Both the position numbers and the translations under genes were made by a program. Under the pieces are notes generated by a model. It searched no databases. It saw only the letters and a program-made list of their open reading frames with translations, and was not told the origin of the DNA. A DNA stretch of 64,000 bases from assembly GCF_026016465.1 (NCBI RefSeq), contig NZ_CP100390.1, positions 3,206,501 through 3,270,500 of the forward strand, read 5' to 3'. Positions 52,829 through 62,159 of the stretch are shown here, one piece after another (the first letter of the stretch is position 1; every line of letters starts with the position of its first letter). The DNA comes from Alkalimarinus alittae (GTDB lineage Bacteria; Pseudomonadota; Gammaproteobacteria; Pseudomonadales; Oleiphilaceae).

Positions 52829-55279
52829 ATGATCAAAAAAATATTCATCCCCCTGCTATGGTTCTGTCAAATACTGTTGATCGCACCACCAGCACACGCC
52901 GAACCTCCAAAAGGTCAGTTTTTCTTTTCTGAAAAAACGCCTCAAGAACTATTAAGAATGCTTGAAGACCCAACAGAGGTGGCCGCAGCCAAAGACTATG
53001 AAGCCGACTTTTTAACCGTGTGTGAGCTCTATCTCTCAACCAATCGGTTTCAGGCATTTTTCTCTTGCATCGATGAATTGAGCCAATCTCAGTTTCGTTA
53101 TATGTATGGGAAATCTGGATACACTGAAGGGTTGCAAACGCTCTACAACGGTAGTCCTTGGGATTTTCAAGCCAATAAACACGACATGTCATTTTGGCGC
53201 TTTACAAAGCCAAGACACAAGCGCTTAAAAATGGAGGCATGGTATCGTTTGAATGACTTTTCACAAGCGTATAAGTATGGCTCTGAAGCCTTAGCGGAAT
53301 ATATCGAATACTCAGGTGGTCTAGAAAACCTGAAAATACATGCTGTTAACTTTTCACCTCGCTCCCCATGGAGTGGCGATGTTATCGTCACCGCAGGTAT
53401 TACGGCGTTGTCTGCCATTCAATTAGGCAATGAGGCTGAGGCCAAGCGCATACTGGCTATCCTAGAACAATTACATACTAAGCTAGACCTTGAACAAGCG
53501 GTTTTAGAGCCCGACGAAATTAGAGAAGCGTATATGCGGATGGTTCAGGTACAGCTAGACCAAGCAGACGAGTTAGATTATGTCAGTGAGAGCAGAAAAA
53601 CCGCTACCTATCTAACCGCAGGCAGCATGATTACTTTAGGCTTACTTTTTCAATCGGGTGATTTATTTGATATTGGGGCTGATGCCGCAATGGGCAGCGA
53701 AATTGAAGATGCAGGTAAGCTGCGTATTCAGTTACAAAATGCACGATTAGCCATACTAAAACAGGACAGTAAGCGTGCCGAAGAGGAGTTCACCAAAATT
53801 ATCGATAACCCTGAACTCGCTAAAATGACCGAGCTCCACTGGCTGTCACTCTTTGAACGCGGTCGTTTTTATGCCTCTCAAGGGCAGCTTGAAACAGCCG
53901 AAAAAGACCTCTACCAGTCTATTGATGTCATTGAATCAACTCGCGGAAATATCTCTACCGAGTCTATGAAGATAGGGTTCACTGGGAGTAAAACCCAAGT
54001 CTACCAAACACTGGTTGATGTCTTAGTCAGGCAGAAAAAGGTAGAGCCGGCCTTTAACGTGGCTGAGCGTTCTAGGGCTAGAACCATGATAGACATGCTT
54101 GCAGATGAAGAGCTTCATAACCGTGGGACTGACATATCTTCTGTCTTAACAACTCAAACTGACATCACCTCCAACACCAACGAACCAGCATGGGTATCCA
54201 ATAGCGGCAATGTGCAAAGGGGTTTAAAGCGAAAAGTAGCCACTGTTCGCAAAACCCAACCGCAAATGGCGTCTTTACTAGCCGTTGACCAAAATGAATT
54301 TAACGGTCTGCAGCAGCTTATCAACAAGAGTGAAACACTGGTTGAGTATTTTAAAACAGAAGACCAGTGGTACGCCTTCGTTGCCACTCGCGAAGATATC
54401 AAGGTCATTCCACTGGGTACCATTGATCTTGCCGAGTTAACTCAGCGCTTTAGAACCGATATTAGTCAAACCAATAGCGCCCAATATCAGCAAACCGCTC
54501 AACAACTATATGGGGCACTTTGGAAGCCTATAGAAGGACTCATCAAGAGTGATGAAGTAGTCTTGGTATTAGATGAGTCACTGCACTACATTCCGATGTC
54601 TGCACTGCATGACGGCCAACAGTTCTTACTCGAAAAGTATCATTCAATCAGGCAGCTACCCAGTCTGGCGGTGAGCCAATATATTGCCAAACCGACCTCT
54701 CGAAACGACTCTATTCTAATACTGGGCAACCCTACTCAGGATTTACCGGGCGCAGAGCAAGAGGCTCAGCAGGTGGCCAACCTTTATGGCACAAAAAAAT
54801 TACTTCTTCAGTCGATGGCGACAAAATCCACCTTGCTTAATGAAGCCTCTAACTTCCGCTACCTTCATATTGCCTCACATGGGGTGTATGAAAATTCGGC
54901 ACCGTTAGATTCATACCTGCTTCTCGCTGGTGATAATCAAGAGACTCAACGATTGACAGTAGCGGAGCTTTACCGAGCAAAGCTCAACAACGACCTAGTG
55001 GTGTTAAGCGGCTGTGAGACAGGGCTCAATGAAGTAGCCAATGGTAATGACCTGTTAGGCTTTACTCGCGGGTTTCTGTTCGCAGGTAGCCGTTCGATTG
55101 TGTCATCACTCTGGCTAGTTGATGACAGCGCAACAGAACAGCTAATGACGGAGTTTCACCAACGGCTTGCCACTAATAATAAAGGACAGGCTTTGAATGC
55201 CTCTCAGCGCAAAATATTAAACCAGTTTAATGCTCATCCTTATTATTGGGCGGCATTTCAACTAACAGGAGCCAACTAA
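52829..55279 (+). CDS. Exported TPR-CHAT caspase-like protease
   Basis: An 816-residue protein with a signal peptide (PLLWFCQILLIAPPAHA-EPP). Helical TPR-like repeats occupy about residues 80-400 (ALAEYIEYSGGLENLKIHAVN, FERGRFYASQGQLETAEKDLYQS, VYQTLVDVLVRQKKVEPAFNVAERSRARTMID). The CHAT domain covers about 490-815 with its catalytic dyad intact: H684 in LHIASHGVYE and C729 in VLSGCETGLNE, followed by LLGFTRGFLFAGSRSIVSSLWLVDD. It should be an active cysteine peptidase, in the periplasm rather than in the cytosol as for the Cas7-11-linked TPR-CHAT (Csx29). Substrate unknown. Confidence 0.9.
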   Translation: MIKKIFIPLLWFCQILLIAPPAHAEPPKGQFFFSEKTPQELLRMLEDPTEVAAAKDYEADFLTVCELYLSTNRFQAFFSCIDELSQSQFRYMYGKSGYTEGLQTLYNGSPWDFQANKHDMSFWRFTKPRHKRLKMEAWYRLNDFSQAYKYGSEALAEYIEYSGGLENLKIHAVNFSPRSPWSGDVIVTAGITALSAIQLGNEAEAKRILAILEQLHTKLDLEQAVLEPDEIREAYMRMVQVQLDQADELDYVSESRKTATYLTAGSMITLGLLFQSGDLFDIGADAAMGSEIEDAGKLRIQLQNARLAILKQDSKRAEEEFTKIIDNPELAKMTELHWLSLFERGRFYASQGQLETAEKDLYQSIDVIESTRGNISTESMKIGFTGSKTQVYQTLVDVLVRQKKVEPAFNVAERSRARTMIDMLADEELHNRGTDISSVLTTQTDITSNTNEPAWVSNSGNVQRGLKRKVATVRKTQPQMASLLAVDQNEFNGLQQLINKSETLVEYFKTEDQWYAFVATREDIKVIPLGTIDLAELTQRFRTDISQTNSAQYQQTAQQLYGALWKPIEGLIKSDEVVLVLDESLHYIPMSALHDGQQFLLEKYHSIRQLPSLAVSQYIAKPTSRNDSILILGNPTQDLPGAEQEAQQVANLYGTKKLLLQSMATKSTLLNEASNFRYLHIASHGVYENSAPLDSYLLLAGDNQETQRLTVAELYRAKLNNDLVVLSGCETGLNEVANGNDLLGFTRGFLFAGSRSIVSSLWLVDDSATEQLMTEFHQRLATNNKGQALNASQRKILNQFNAHPYYWAAFQLTGAN

Positions 55280-55822
55280 ATGAAACTCATTAACTATGGT
55301 TTGATTCTGTTCGCCCTATTTCTATCAGGCTGCGGCACCATGGATTACCATGAATATGGCTTTGAAGTGAACCTTAACCCCGCCAGCAAGCCAAAACAGG
55401 TGTGGGTAGCGCCTTTAAAGCCCTCTGAAGTAATAGACTGGTCAGTCTATTTGACTCAGATTCGTGTCAACTTAGCCGAAGAGCTAGAAAGAAAATCAGG
55501 CATGACCGTTTCCACCGCCAGCGCCCCGACGGTTAAGGATGATTACAGAATGTACTTAAGGTTTGATCAATACGAAAAGCTGCTAGACCACGCTTTTGGA
55601 TCAGGGACGTTTACTTGTAACTATAACGCCAACCTGACCGTAAAAAATAACCAAGACATGAACATTTTTAGCCAACAAAGTCAGCAAGCAGAGCGCTATA
55701 CTTGGATTCACAATAGCGAAGCACAATACACCAGTAAAGCAGACGATGCCTGTTTCCAAGCTAGAAATAGATTAATGGAAACGTTACTGGGTGATTTTTT
55801 GAAATCCGTAGAAGGTCATTAG
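55280..55822 (+). CDS. Lipoprotein of the CHAT operon, function unknown
   Basis: A 180-residue lipoprotein (lipobox LFLSGC, Cys near residue 18) whose ATG follows the CHAT stop codon directly, so translation is coupled. The mature part is beta-rich (FEVNLNPASKPKQVWVAPLKPSEVIDWSVYLTQIRVNLAEELERKSG, YRMYLRFDQYEKLLDHAFGSGTFTCNYNANLTVKN). This resembles a small outer-membrane-facing partner such as those assembling with LPP20-fold proteins, but I cannot assign a family. Two Cys remain after lipidation (TFTCNY, DACFQ). Confidence 0.7.
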   Translation: MKLINYGLILFALFLSGCGTMDYHEYGFEVNLNPASKPKQVWVAPLKPSEVIDWSVYLTQIRVNLAEELERKSGMTVSTASAPTVKDDYRMYLRFDQYEKLLDHAFGSGTFTCNYNANLTVKNNQDMNIFSQQSQQAERYTWIHNSEAQYTSKADDACFQARNRLMETLLGDFLKSVEGH

Positions 55823-55829
55823 TTAAGGC

Positions 55830-55852
55830 AGTGGCTAACAGTGATAGCCACT
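55830..55852. other. Hairpin after the CHAT operon
   Basis: AGTGGCTA (55830-55837) pairs perfectly with TAGCCACT (55845-55852) around a 7-base loop. It follows the last lipoprotein by seven bases but has no U-tract on either side, so termination may be Rho-dependent or absent. Confidence 0.45.
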
Positions 55853-55903
55853 CACCATCAAGCACGCCAAAGCGGGCTAACGCCATATGAATAGGGTTCT
55901 CTA

Positions 55904-56209
55904 CTAATCCTCAAGAAACCGTTTTAACTGGCATTGAAAATGTTCGTTTTCTCTAAGTAATGATTCTTTCTGCTGCATTAAATCAATCACCATGGCGACG
56001 GCGACCCAGTCTATTTCTAAGTCTTGATGGAGTCGAACGGCTTTCTTGATCCAGTGAACGGTGGTGGTATCAAATACCCAGTCGGCGGTATTTTCACCTT
56101 TGACGGGTTGAGCGATGCCATACTCAACTATTTCGATGACGATGTCGGGCTCGATACTCTCAAGCTGGCACAATTCATTGAGTCGCAGGCTAAATGATAT
56201 TTCTGTCAT
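55904..56209 (-). CDS. cbpM: Chaperone modulator CbpM
   Basis: A 101-residue helical protein ([62 protein letters not shown]), matching CbpM. It binds the J domain of CbpA and inhibits its co-chaperone and DNA-binding roles. The ATG at 56209 overlaps the cbpA stop (ATGA), and GGAG lies about nine bases upstream inside cbpA. The cbpA-cbpM order matches E. coli. Confidence 0.92.
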   Translation of the reverse strand: MTEISFSLRLNELCQLESIEPDIVIEIVEYGIAQPVKGENTADWVFDTTTVHWIKKAVRLHQDLEIDWVAVAMVIDLMQQKESLLRENEHFQCQLKRFLED

Positions 56210-57150
56210 TTTTTTGCACTCCATTCTGCTCTAGGGTCAAAGCTCGCCACCTCTGATAGCTGCCGCCATAACTCGTTGGATTTTTCATTCGACGTAGTGG
56301 GCATTACCACTTTTAGAATAGCATACAGGTCACCCGTCACCCTTTTGCCCTTTAACCCTTTACCTTTAATGCGGAGCTTCTTACCCGATGGGCTATTCGG
56401 TGTGATCGTGACATTGATACTGCCTTCTAGTGTAGGCACGGTCACTTTGACGCCTAGAGCGGCTTCCCATGGCGTAACGGGTAGCGTAATCACTAGGTCA
56501 TGGCCTTGCACATCAAACAGTGGATGCGGGACTAGGCGTATATGTAAATAAAGATCACCTGCTGCACCGTTACCTGTACCTGGCTTACCTTGACCTTTTA
56601 CTCGAATTCGCTCACCGTCAGAGACCCCCTTGGGTATGGTTACTTTGAGTCGTTTTTTAATATTTTCGACTTGCCTGCCATCAAATACAGGGAGTTGATA
56701 CTCGACTGTTTTGACGTTATCGGCTAGCGTTTCCTCTAAGAAAACAGGCATTTCAATTTCCACATCCTGCCCTCTAGTATGCTGACCGGCATCCCTAAAA
56801 CCACTCTGACGCCCCCCTCCAAACGCAGCGTTAAAGAAGTCAGAGAAATCGCCTTCAAAATGATGACTCTCATGCCCCCTGCCACCTGACTGCTGCCAAC
56901 CTGGCGGTGGCTGAAACCCACCTCTCGATTGTCCACCGTATTTGCGCAGCTCATCAAACTCCGCACGTCGTGCAGTGTCTTTTAATACCTCATATGCCTC
57001 AGCGACTTCTTTAAACTTATCTTCTGCCCCCTCATCTGGATTCATATCTGGGTGATACTTTCGCGCGAGCTTTCGATAAGCCGTTTTTATATCCTTGGCT
57101 TCGGCATCGGGCTTCACCCCAAGAATTTTGTAATAGTCTTTAAATTCCAT
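56206..57150 (-). CDS. cbpA: Curved-DNA-binding DnaJ-type co-chaperone CbpA
   Basis: A 314-residue type II/III DnaJ. The J domain (1-70) has [17 protein letters not shown] with the HPD motif that activates DnaK. A Gly/Gln-rich linker (about 72-125) is followed by two beta-barrel substrate domains (about 125-310; [36 protein letters not shown]). There is no zinc finger, as expected for CbpA. It pairs with cbpM by a four-base overlap. Confidence 0.95.
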   Translation of the reverse strand: MEFKDYYKILGVKPDAEAKDIKTAYRKLARKYHPDMNPDEGAEDKFKEVAEAYEVLKDTARRAEFDELRKYGGQSRGGFQPPPGWQQSGGRGHESHHFEGDFSDFFNAAFGGGRQSGFRDAGQHTRGQDVEIEMPVFLEETLADNVKTVEYQLPVFDGRQVENIKKRLKVTIPKGVSDGERIRVKGQGKPGTGNGAAGDLYLHIRLVPHPLFDVQGHDLVITLPVTPWEAALGVKVTVPTLEGSINVTITPNSPSGKKLRIKGKGLKGKRVTGDLYAILKVVMPTTSNEKSNELWRQLSEVASFDPRAEWSAKK

Positions 57151-57238
57151 GCATTTTTCCTAAATAAATCAGTCATCAACGCGCGTTTAAAGTTTGATTC
57201 CGCGTCATTCAGTATAGTGTATTTACACCAAACAAACG

Positions 57239-57889
57239 CTACTCTTTAGAGAAATAGATATCGCCATAATATGCCGTTGCTTCACCCCCTGTATTATCGG
57301 TATCCGTCATTATGGCAATAGCATGAATTTCGACAATTTCTTCTCCTAACCAGTCTTTAAAATCGTTATAAATATTACGTTTTTCACTATACCACTGGTG
57401 GGTATTATCTTGACTGGAACGTATGGAGATCATCCTGTTATTGTCTGGGGCAAAGGCATTAGGCCAAGTCTTCCCCTTTTCAGCGCGACTTGACCATACA
57501 TAGTTAAGTGCTTTTGTTCTCCAGAAGAGGAGCCCTCCAGATCGAATCACATATATCCGAGCAACGTAATCATCACCCGCTTTCTGTTGCTCATCATGTT
57601 CTGGTAGTTTACGGTCAATTCGCCACCGCCAATTTAAGTAGGGATAGTCTTTTAGGTTTATTGTCGTTTCTTTGAATAAACCTGATGCGGCGTTTTCACT
57701 ATGAGCGATTAAGACTTGATGATTATCTAAGACTTCAATGCGGTAGGTTGTCTCGCCTTCAAATTGCTTTGGCTCCCAACCAGCAAGTGAGCCTGACGAG
57801 AAGAGCCCTACCGGAATAGTTTCGTCACTCAACGAAACTGAGGGCATAAATGCACAAATGAAGATAACAAGCAGTAACCACCGTTTCAT
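57239..57889 (-). CDS. DUF3047 exported protein
   Basis: A protein of about 216 residues with a signal peptide (LLLVIFICAFMPSVSLS). The DUF3047 core shows WEPKQFEGETTYRIEVLDNHQVLIAHSENAASGLF, YLNWRWRIDRKLPEHDEQQKAGDDYVARIYVI and RMISIRSSQDNTHQWYSEKRNIYNDF, a beta-sandwich of the carbohydrate-binding-like type. Function unknown. The ATG at 57889 has GGAGG eight bases upstream and is preferred over the ATG at 57904. It lies between cbpA and the copper operon. Confidence 0.85.
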   Translation of the reverse strand: MKRWLLLVIFICAFMPSVSLSDETIPVGLFSSGSLAGWEPKQFEGETTYRIEVLDNHQVLIAHSENAASGLFKETTINLKDYPYLNWRWRIDRKLPEHDEQQKAGDDYVARIYVIRSGGLLFWRTKALNYVWSSRAEKGKTWPNAFAPDNNRMISIRSSQDNTHQWYSEKRNIYNDFKDWLGEEIVEIHAIAIMTDTDNTGGEATAYYGDIYFSKE

Positions 57890-57964
57890 GTTTGATACCT
57901 CCATAGATGTCTAGTATAGACCTCAGACTACCACAGTCGGTTCAATATCGACCGCTTCTGAGTG

Positions 57965-58546
57965 TTACTCCTGAATCGACACCGCACTATGCATTCCCGC
58001 TTGATAGTGACCCGGAATATTACAAGCAGCTTCGATCTCCCAGGCATTTTCAAATGTCCAAATCAGCGGTAACGTTTCACCCGGTTTAACGGTAATCGCA
58101 TTCCCCCCTGGGCCATGGTGCATATTAGGGTTAGCCATCATCATCTCACCATGCTCCATATGCTCATCTTTAGTGCCAATCGAAAACTCATGTGGGATAG
58201 CGCCATTATTGGTGACAACAAACTTAATCGTTTCGCCATCTTTGATGTCAAAAGGCTCATGGGTAAACTGCATGGAGTCATCTGCCGTGACATTGATGGT
58301 TCGAGTTACATCACTCTCTACTCCCGGCTTGCCAGCTAATGATTCCATAGAATGCTCATGGCCTACCATACCACTATGATTCATCATTTGTTGATGATGC
58401 GAGCCTTCTCCATTGTGATGTGAGGACTTAGGCGGACTATCGTGGCCATGCCCAGCCTCCCCTGCGCCGGCCAATGCCGCGCCCGAAACGATTATAAATG
58501 CACCGGATGTCAGCAGTGCAATACTGTTTTTTAACGTTCTGTTCAT
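57965..58546 (-). CDS. Copper-binding cupredoxin of the Cus-type operon
   Basis: About 193 residues, exported (signal ending AALAGA). After a His/Met-rich segment (GHGHDSPPKSSHHNGEGSHH, then MMNHSGMVGHEHSM) comes a cupredoxin domain (about 95-193; GAIPHEFSIG, AACNIPGHYQAGMHS) with type-1 copper ligands His, Cys, His, Met. It likely captures periplasmic copper for the efflux pump. Its ribosome-binding site (AGGG) lies inside the 3' end of cusA, showing it belongs to the same operon. Confidence 0.85.
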   Translation of the reverse strand: MNRTLKNSIALLTSGAFIIVSGAALAGAGEAGHGHDSPPKSSHHNGEGSHHQQMMNHSGMVGHEHSMESLAGKPGVESDVTRTINVTADDSMQFTHEPFDIKDGETIKFVVTNNGAIPHEFSIGTKDEHMEHGEMMMANPNMHHGPGGNAITVKPGETLPLIWTFENAWEIEAACNIPGHYQAGMHSAVSIQE

Positions 58547-58548
58547 CT

Positions 58549-61500
58549 TTATTTCCCTGGGGATTTCCATAATGTGTAAATAGCCGGTATGACTAATAAG
58601 GTAAGCAGCACGGTGCTGATCATGCCACCGATCATTGGGCCGGCTATACGTTGCATAACCTCTGACCCGGTGCCGCTGCCCATCATGATCGGCACTAGGC
58701 CAATCACTATTGCAAAAACGGTCATCATAATGGGGCGAACTCTTAACCCTGCGCCTTCCAATACCGCTTGGCGCACATCCGCTTTGGTCAATGGCCGCCC
58801 TTCTTTAGCCACGTCATGCCTGATGCGTTCATACGATTGATTGAGGTAGACCAGCATCAACACACCAATTTCGACGGCGACACCCGCCAGAGCAATAAAA
58901 CCCACTGCGACCGCAATCGACATGTTGTAACCCAGTAGATACATCAACCATAAACCGCCGATAACGGCAAAAGGCAGTGTGCCCATAATAATCAGTACCT
59001 CAACCACATTTCTGAAGTTGATATATAGCAGCAACATGATGATCGCCAAGGTCAGCGGCACGACAACCGACAATCGTTCTTGTGCTCTAACCATGTATTC
59101 ATATTGACCCGACCAAGCAATGGAATAACCGGCCGGTACATCAACTCGTTCAGTCACCACTTTTTGTGCTTCTTCAACATACGAGCCCAGATCACGGCCA
59201 TCAATATCGACCAGTGTCCAGCCGTTAAGACGTGCGTTTTCACTTTTTATCGCTGGAGGACCGTTTGCCACATAAATATTGGCAACATCAGCCAAGGCGA
59301 TACGCTCTTTTGTGGCAGTGACGATCGGTAGCAGCTTTAACTGCTCTTCAGAATCTCGATAAGATTGGGGGTACCGGATATTAACGGGGTAACGCTCTAG
59401 CCCCTCAACCGTTTCAGTCACATTCATTCCGCCGATAGCCGTGCGAACCACATTTTGAATATCAGCCACATTAAGACCAAACCGTGCAGCTCGCTCTCGG
59501 TCTATATCTACATTAACGTAGCGCCCGCCAGCAACCCGCTCAGAGTAAACCGATGCGGTCCCTTGAACCTCGGGCAATATGGATTCTAATTGCTTACCTA
59601 TTTTCTCAATTTCAGCTAAATCGGGCCCCGAAACTTTAATTCCAACAGGGGTTTTAATACCGGTCGACAACATGTCGATACGGGTTTTAATGGGCATGAC
59701 CCAAGCGTTGGTTAACCCGGGGAACTTAACTAAGCTATCTAGTTCTTGTTTCAGCGTTTCTATGGTCACGCCAGCACGCCATTGATCTTTCGGTTTAAAC
59801 TGAATAACCGTTTCGATCATGGTTAATGGAGCGGGGTCTGTTGCCGTATCGGCTCGTCCAACTTTACCAAAAACCGTCTCGACTTCAGGTACTGTTTTAA
59901 TTAGCTTGTCGGTTTGCTGAAGAATCTCTCTCGCCTTGCCCACCGACACACCGGCATACGTGGTCGGCATATACATCAGGTCACCCTCATCGAGAGGAGG
60001 CATAAATTCGCTACCAATCTTGGTCGCCGGCCACAAGCCCACCACCAATACAACCAACGACAGCAATAGAACCGATTTGGGAAATTTAAGTGTGGTGCGA
60101 ATGACTGGGCGATACAGAGCAACCATTAAACGGTTGAGCGGATTTTTATGCTCAGGCGTGACGTTACCTCGAATAAAGTAGCCCATCAGAACCGGCACCA
60201 AGGTAATCGACAGCATGGCAGCGGCTGCCATGGCAAAGGTTTTAGTATAAGCCAACGGCGCAAACAACTTGCCTTCTTGGGCTTCTAGCGTAAACACCGG
60301 CAAGAAACTCAGCGTAATAATAATCAAAGAGAAAAACAGAGGTGGCCCCACTTCGCAGGAGGCCTGACTAATCACTCGCCAACGATTTTCATCAGTGAGT
60401 TTGGTTTTCTCCATGTGTTTGTGCACGTTTTCAATCATCACTATTGCGCCATCGACCATGGCACCGATGGCAATGGCAATGCCCCCCAGTGACATGATGT
60501 TGGCATTCATGCCTTGCTGATACATCACAATAAATGCCGCCAAGATCCCCATTGGCAGGCTGATAATAATCACTAAAGATGAACGAATATGGAAAAGAAA
60601 TAAGGTACAGATAAGGGTAACGACGATGAACTCTTCAAGCAGTTTTTCATACAGATGTTCAACCGCTCGGCTAATTAAACTAGAACGGTCATAGGTGGGG
60701 ATAATTTCAACGCCCTTAGGTAAGCCCACCTTTAATGTTTCTAATTTTGCTTTAACGCCATCTATCGTGGTTTGTGCATTTTCGCCAAAGCGCATCACCA
60801 CAATGCCACCCACTACCTCGCCTTCGCCATTAAGTTCAGCGATACCTCGGCGCATTTGTGGCCCTAGCGTAATATCTGCGACATCGCGTAATAACAGTGG
60901 GACACCATTTTTGTTAACCCCCAATGGTACCTTTTCAAGGTCATCAATACTTTGCAGATAGCCTGATACGCGTACCATATACTCGGCTTCTGCCATTTCA
61001 ACGACCGAGGCGCCTGTTTCCTGATTAGCCTGCTGAATAGCGGTACGAATTTGTGCCAACGGGATGCTATAGGCTCTTAAACGATTAGGGTCTACATCCA
61101 CCTGGTATTGTTTAACCATGCCGCCTATCGTTGCCACTTCTGACACACCCGGTACGGTTTGCAACTCAAACTTTAGAAACCAATCTTGGATACTGCGTAA
61201 CTGCGCTAAGTCATTGCGCCCGGTTCGGTCTACTAATGCATAGGAGTAAATCCAACCTACGCCCGTGGCATCGGGCCCCAATTGAGGCTTTGCAGCCGCA
61301 GGTAAATCACCTGCTACCTGATTGAGGTATTCCAACACCCTAGAGCGGGCCCAGTAAAGGTCTGTGCCATCTTCAAATATCACATAGACATACGAGTCAC
61401 CGAAGAATGAATACCCTCTGACGGTCAATGCTCCGGGAACCGATAACATCGCCGTTGTCAGTGGGTACGTCACCTGATCTTCAACCACCTGCGGCGCTTG

Positions 61501-61665
61501 CCCTGGGTAGCTGGTTTTAATAATGACCTGCACATCAGACAAGTCGGGTAATGCGTCGATGGGGGTATTTAGAACGGCAAACAGCCCCGCTCCCAACAGA
61601 ACAGCCGTTGCCAATATGACAAAAAATCGCTTGGCGATTGACCCTCTAATTACTGCAGTAATCAT
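58549..61665 (-). CDS. cusA: CusA-type copper/silver RND efflux pump
   Basis: A 1038-residue heavy-metal RND permease. It shows the HME signature in LPDLSDVQVIIKTSYPGQAP, helix-4 GGIAIAIGAMVDGAIVMIENVHKHME with its essential Asp/Glu, FGKVGRADTATDPAPLTMIETVIQFKP, and Met-rich periplasmic sites around WVMPIKTRIDMLSTGIKTPVGI. CusA members export Cu(I)/Ag(I) from periplasm or cytosol through the CusCBA channel. It is followed by the cupredoxin gene and preceded by cusF. Confidence 0.94.
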   Translation of the reverse strand: MITAVIRGSIAKRFFVILATAVLLGAGLFAVLNTPIDALPDLSDVQVIIKTSYPGQAPQVVEDQVTYPLTTAMLSVPGALTVRGYSFFGDSYVYVIFEDGTDLYWARSRVLEYLNQVAGDLPAAAKPQLGPDATGVGWIYSYALVDRTGRNDLAQLRSIQDWFLKFELQTVPGVSEVATIGGMVKQYQVDVDPNRLRAYSIPLAQIRTAIQQANQETGASVVEMAEAEYMVRVSGYLQSIDDLEKVPLGVNKNGVPLLLRDVADITLGPQMRRGIAELNGEGEVVGGIVVMRFGENAQTTIDGVKAKLETLKVGLPKGVEIIPTYDRSSLISRAVEHLYEKLLEEFIVVTLICTLFLFHIRSSLVIIISLPMGILAAFIVMYQQGMNANIMSLGGIAIAIGAMVDGAIVMIENVHKHMEKTKLTDENRWRVISQASCEVGPPLFFSLIIITLSFLPVFTLEAQEGKLFAPLAYTKTFAMAAAAMLSITLVPVLMGYFIRGNVTPEHKNPLNRLMVALYRPVIRTTLKFPKSVLLLSLVVLVVGLWPATKIGSEFMPPLDEGDLMYMPTTYAGVSVGKAREILQQTDKLIKTVPEVETVFGKVGRADTATDPAPLTMIETVIQFKPKDQWRAGVTIETLKQELDSLVKFPGLTNAWVMPIKTRIDMLSTGIKTPVGIKVSGPDLAEIEKIGKQLESILPEVQGTASVYSERVAGGRYVNVDIDRERAARFGLNVADIQNVVRTAIGGMNVTETVEGLERYPVNIRYPQSYRDSEEQLKLLPIVTATKERIALADVANIYVANGPPAIKSENARLNGWTLVDIDGRDLGSYVEEAQKVVTERVDVPAGYSIAWSGQYEYMVRAQERLSVVVPLTLAIIMLLLYINFRNVVEVLIIMGTLPFAVIGGLWLMYLLGYNMSIAVAVGFIALAGVAVEIGVLMLVYLNQSYERIRHDVAKEGRPLTKADVRQAVLEGAGLRVRPIMMTVFAIVIGLVPIMMGSGTGSEVMQRIAGPMIGGMISTVLLTLLVIPAIYTLWKSPGK

Positions 61666-61744
61666 TATTAACTCCGAAGATAATTGAAGCGGAATAACCC
61701 CTGATTCCGCTTCGCTGCATCAAGGCTACAAAACCAGATAACCA

Positions 61745-62143
61745 TTACTTAACGTCAATCTGCTTTATGACGTAGCTATTATCTTTATTGACCTGCAACT
61801 TAAACGTCACTTCCTGGCCTGGTTTTAAATCATTTAAATTAACGCCTTCCGCGGTTTTGAAGTTCATTCGCATCTTTGGCCATTCCATCTCTGCAATCGG
61901 CTCATGAACAATATTGACCATATGCTTTTCGGCCATCACTTTATTGATGCGGCCTGTGCCCATGACTTCTCGCATGCCTTGGCTTTTCATATGATCCTGT
62001 TTCATCATATGACCCTGCTCTTTCATATTGCTGTGACCATGTTCTGAATCTGCCAAGGTCACGGCAGGTAATAACATGGCACTCACGGCCAATGTTGAAA
62101 TGACATTTCTTAATGCGTTTCTCGTGCTTATAACGTTCATCAT
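61745..62143 (-). CDS. cusF: Periplasmic Cu(I)/Ag(I) chaperone CusF
   Basis: A 132-residue exported protein. The signal peptide ends TLA-DSEHG; a His/Met-rich spacer (HSNMKEQGHMMKQDHM) follows, then the OB-fold CusF domain with the metal site HEPIAEMEWPKMRMNF (His, Met, Trp, Met ligands). It delivers copper or silver to CusB. It lies 16 bases after cusB on the same strand. Confidence 0.94.
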   Translation of the reverse strand: MMNVISTRNALRNVISTLAVSAMLLPAVTLADSEHGHSNMKEQGHMMKQDHMKSQGMREVMGTGRINKVMAEKHMVNIVHEPIAEMEWPKMRMNFKTAEGVNLNDLKPGQEVTFKLQVNKDNSYVIKQIDVK

Positions 62144-62159
62144 ATTCTCCTGACGTTTT

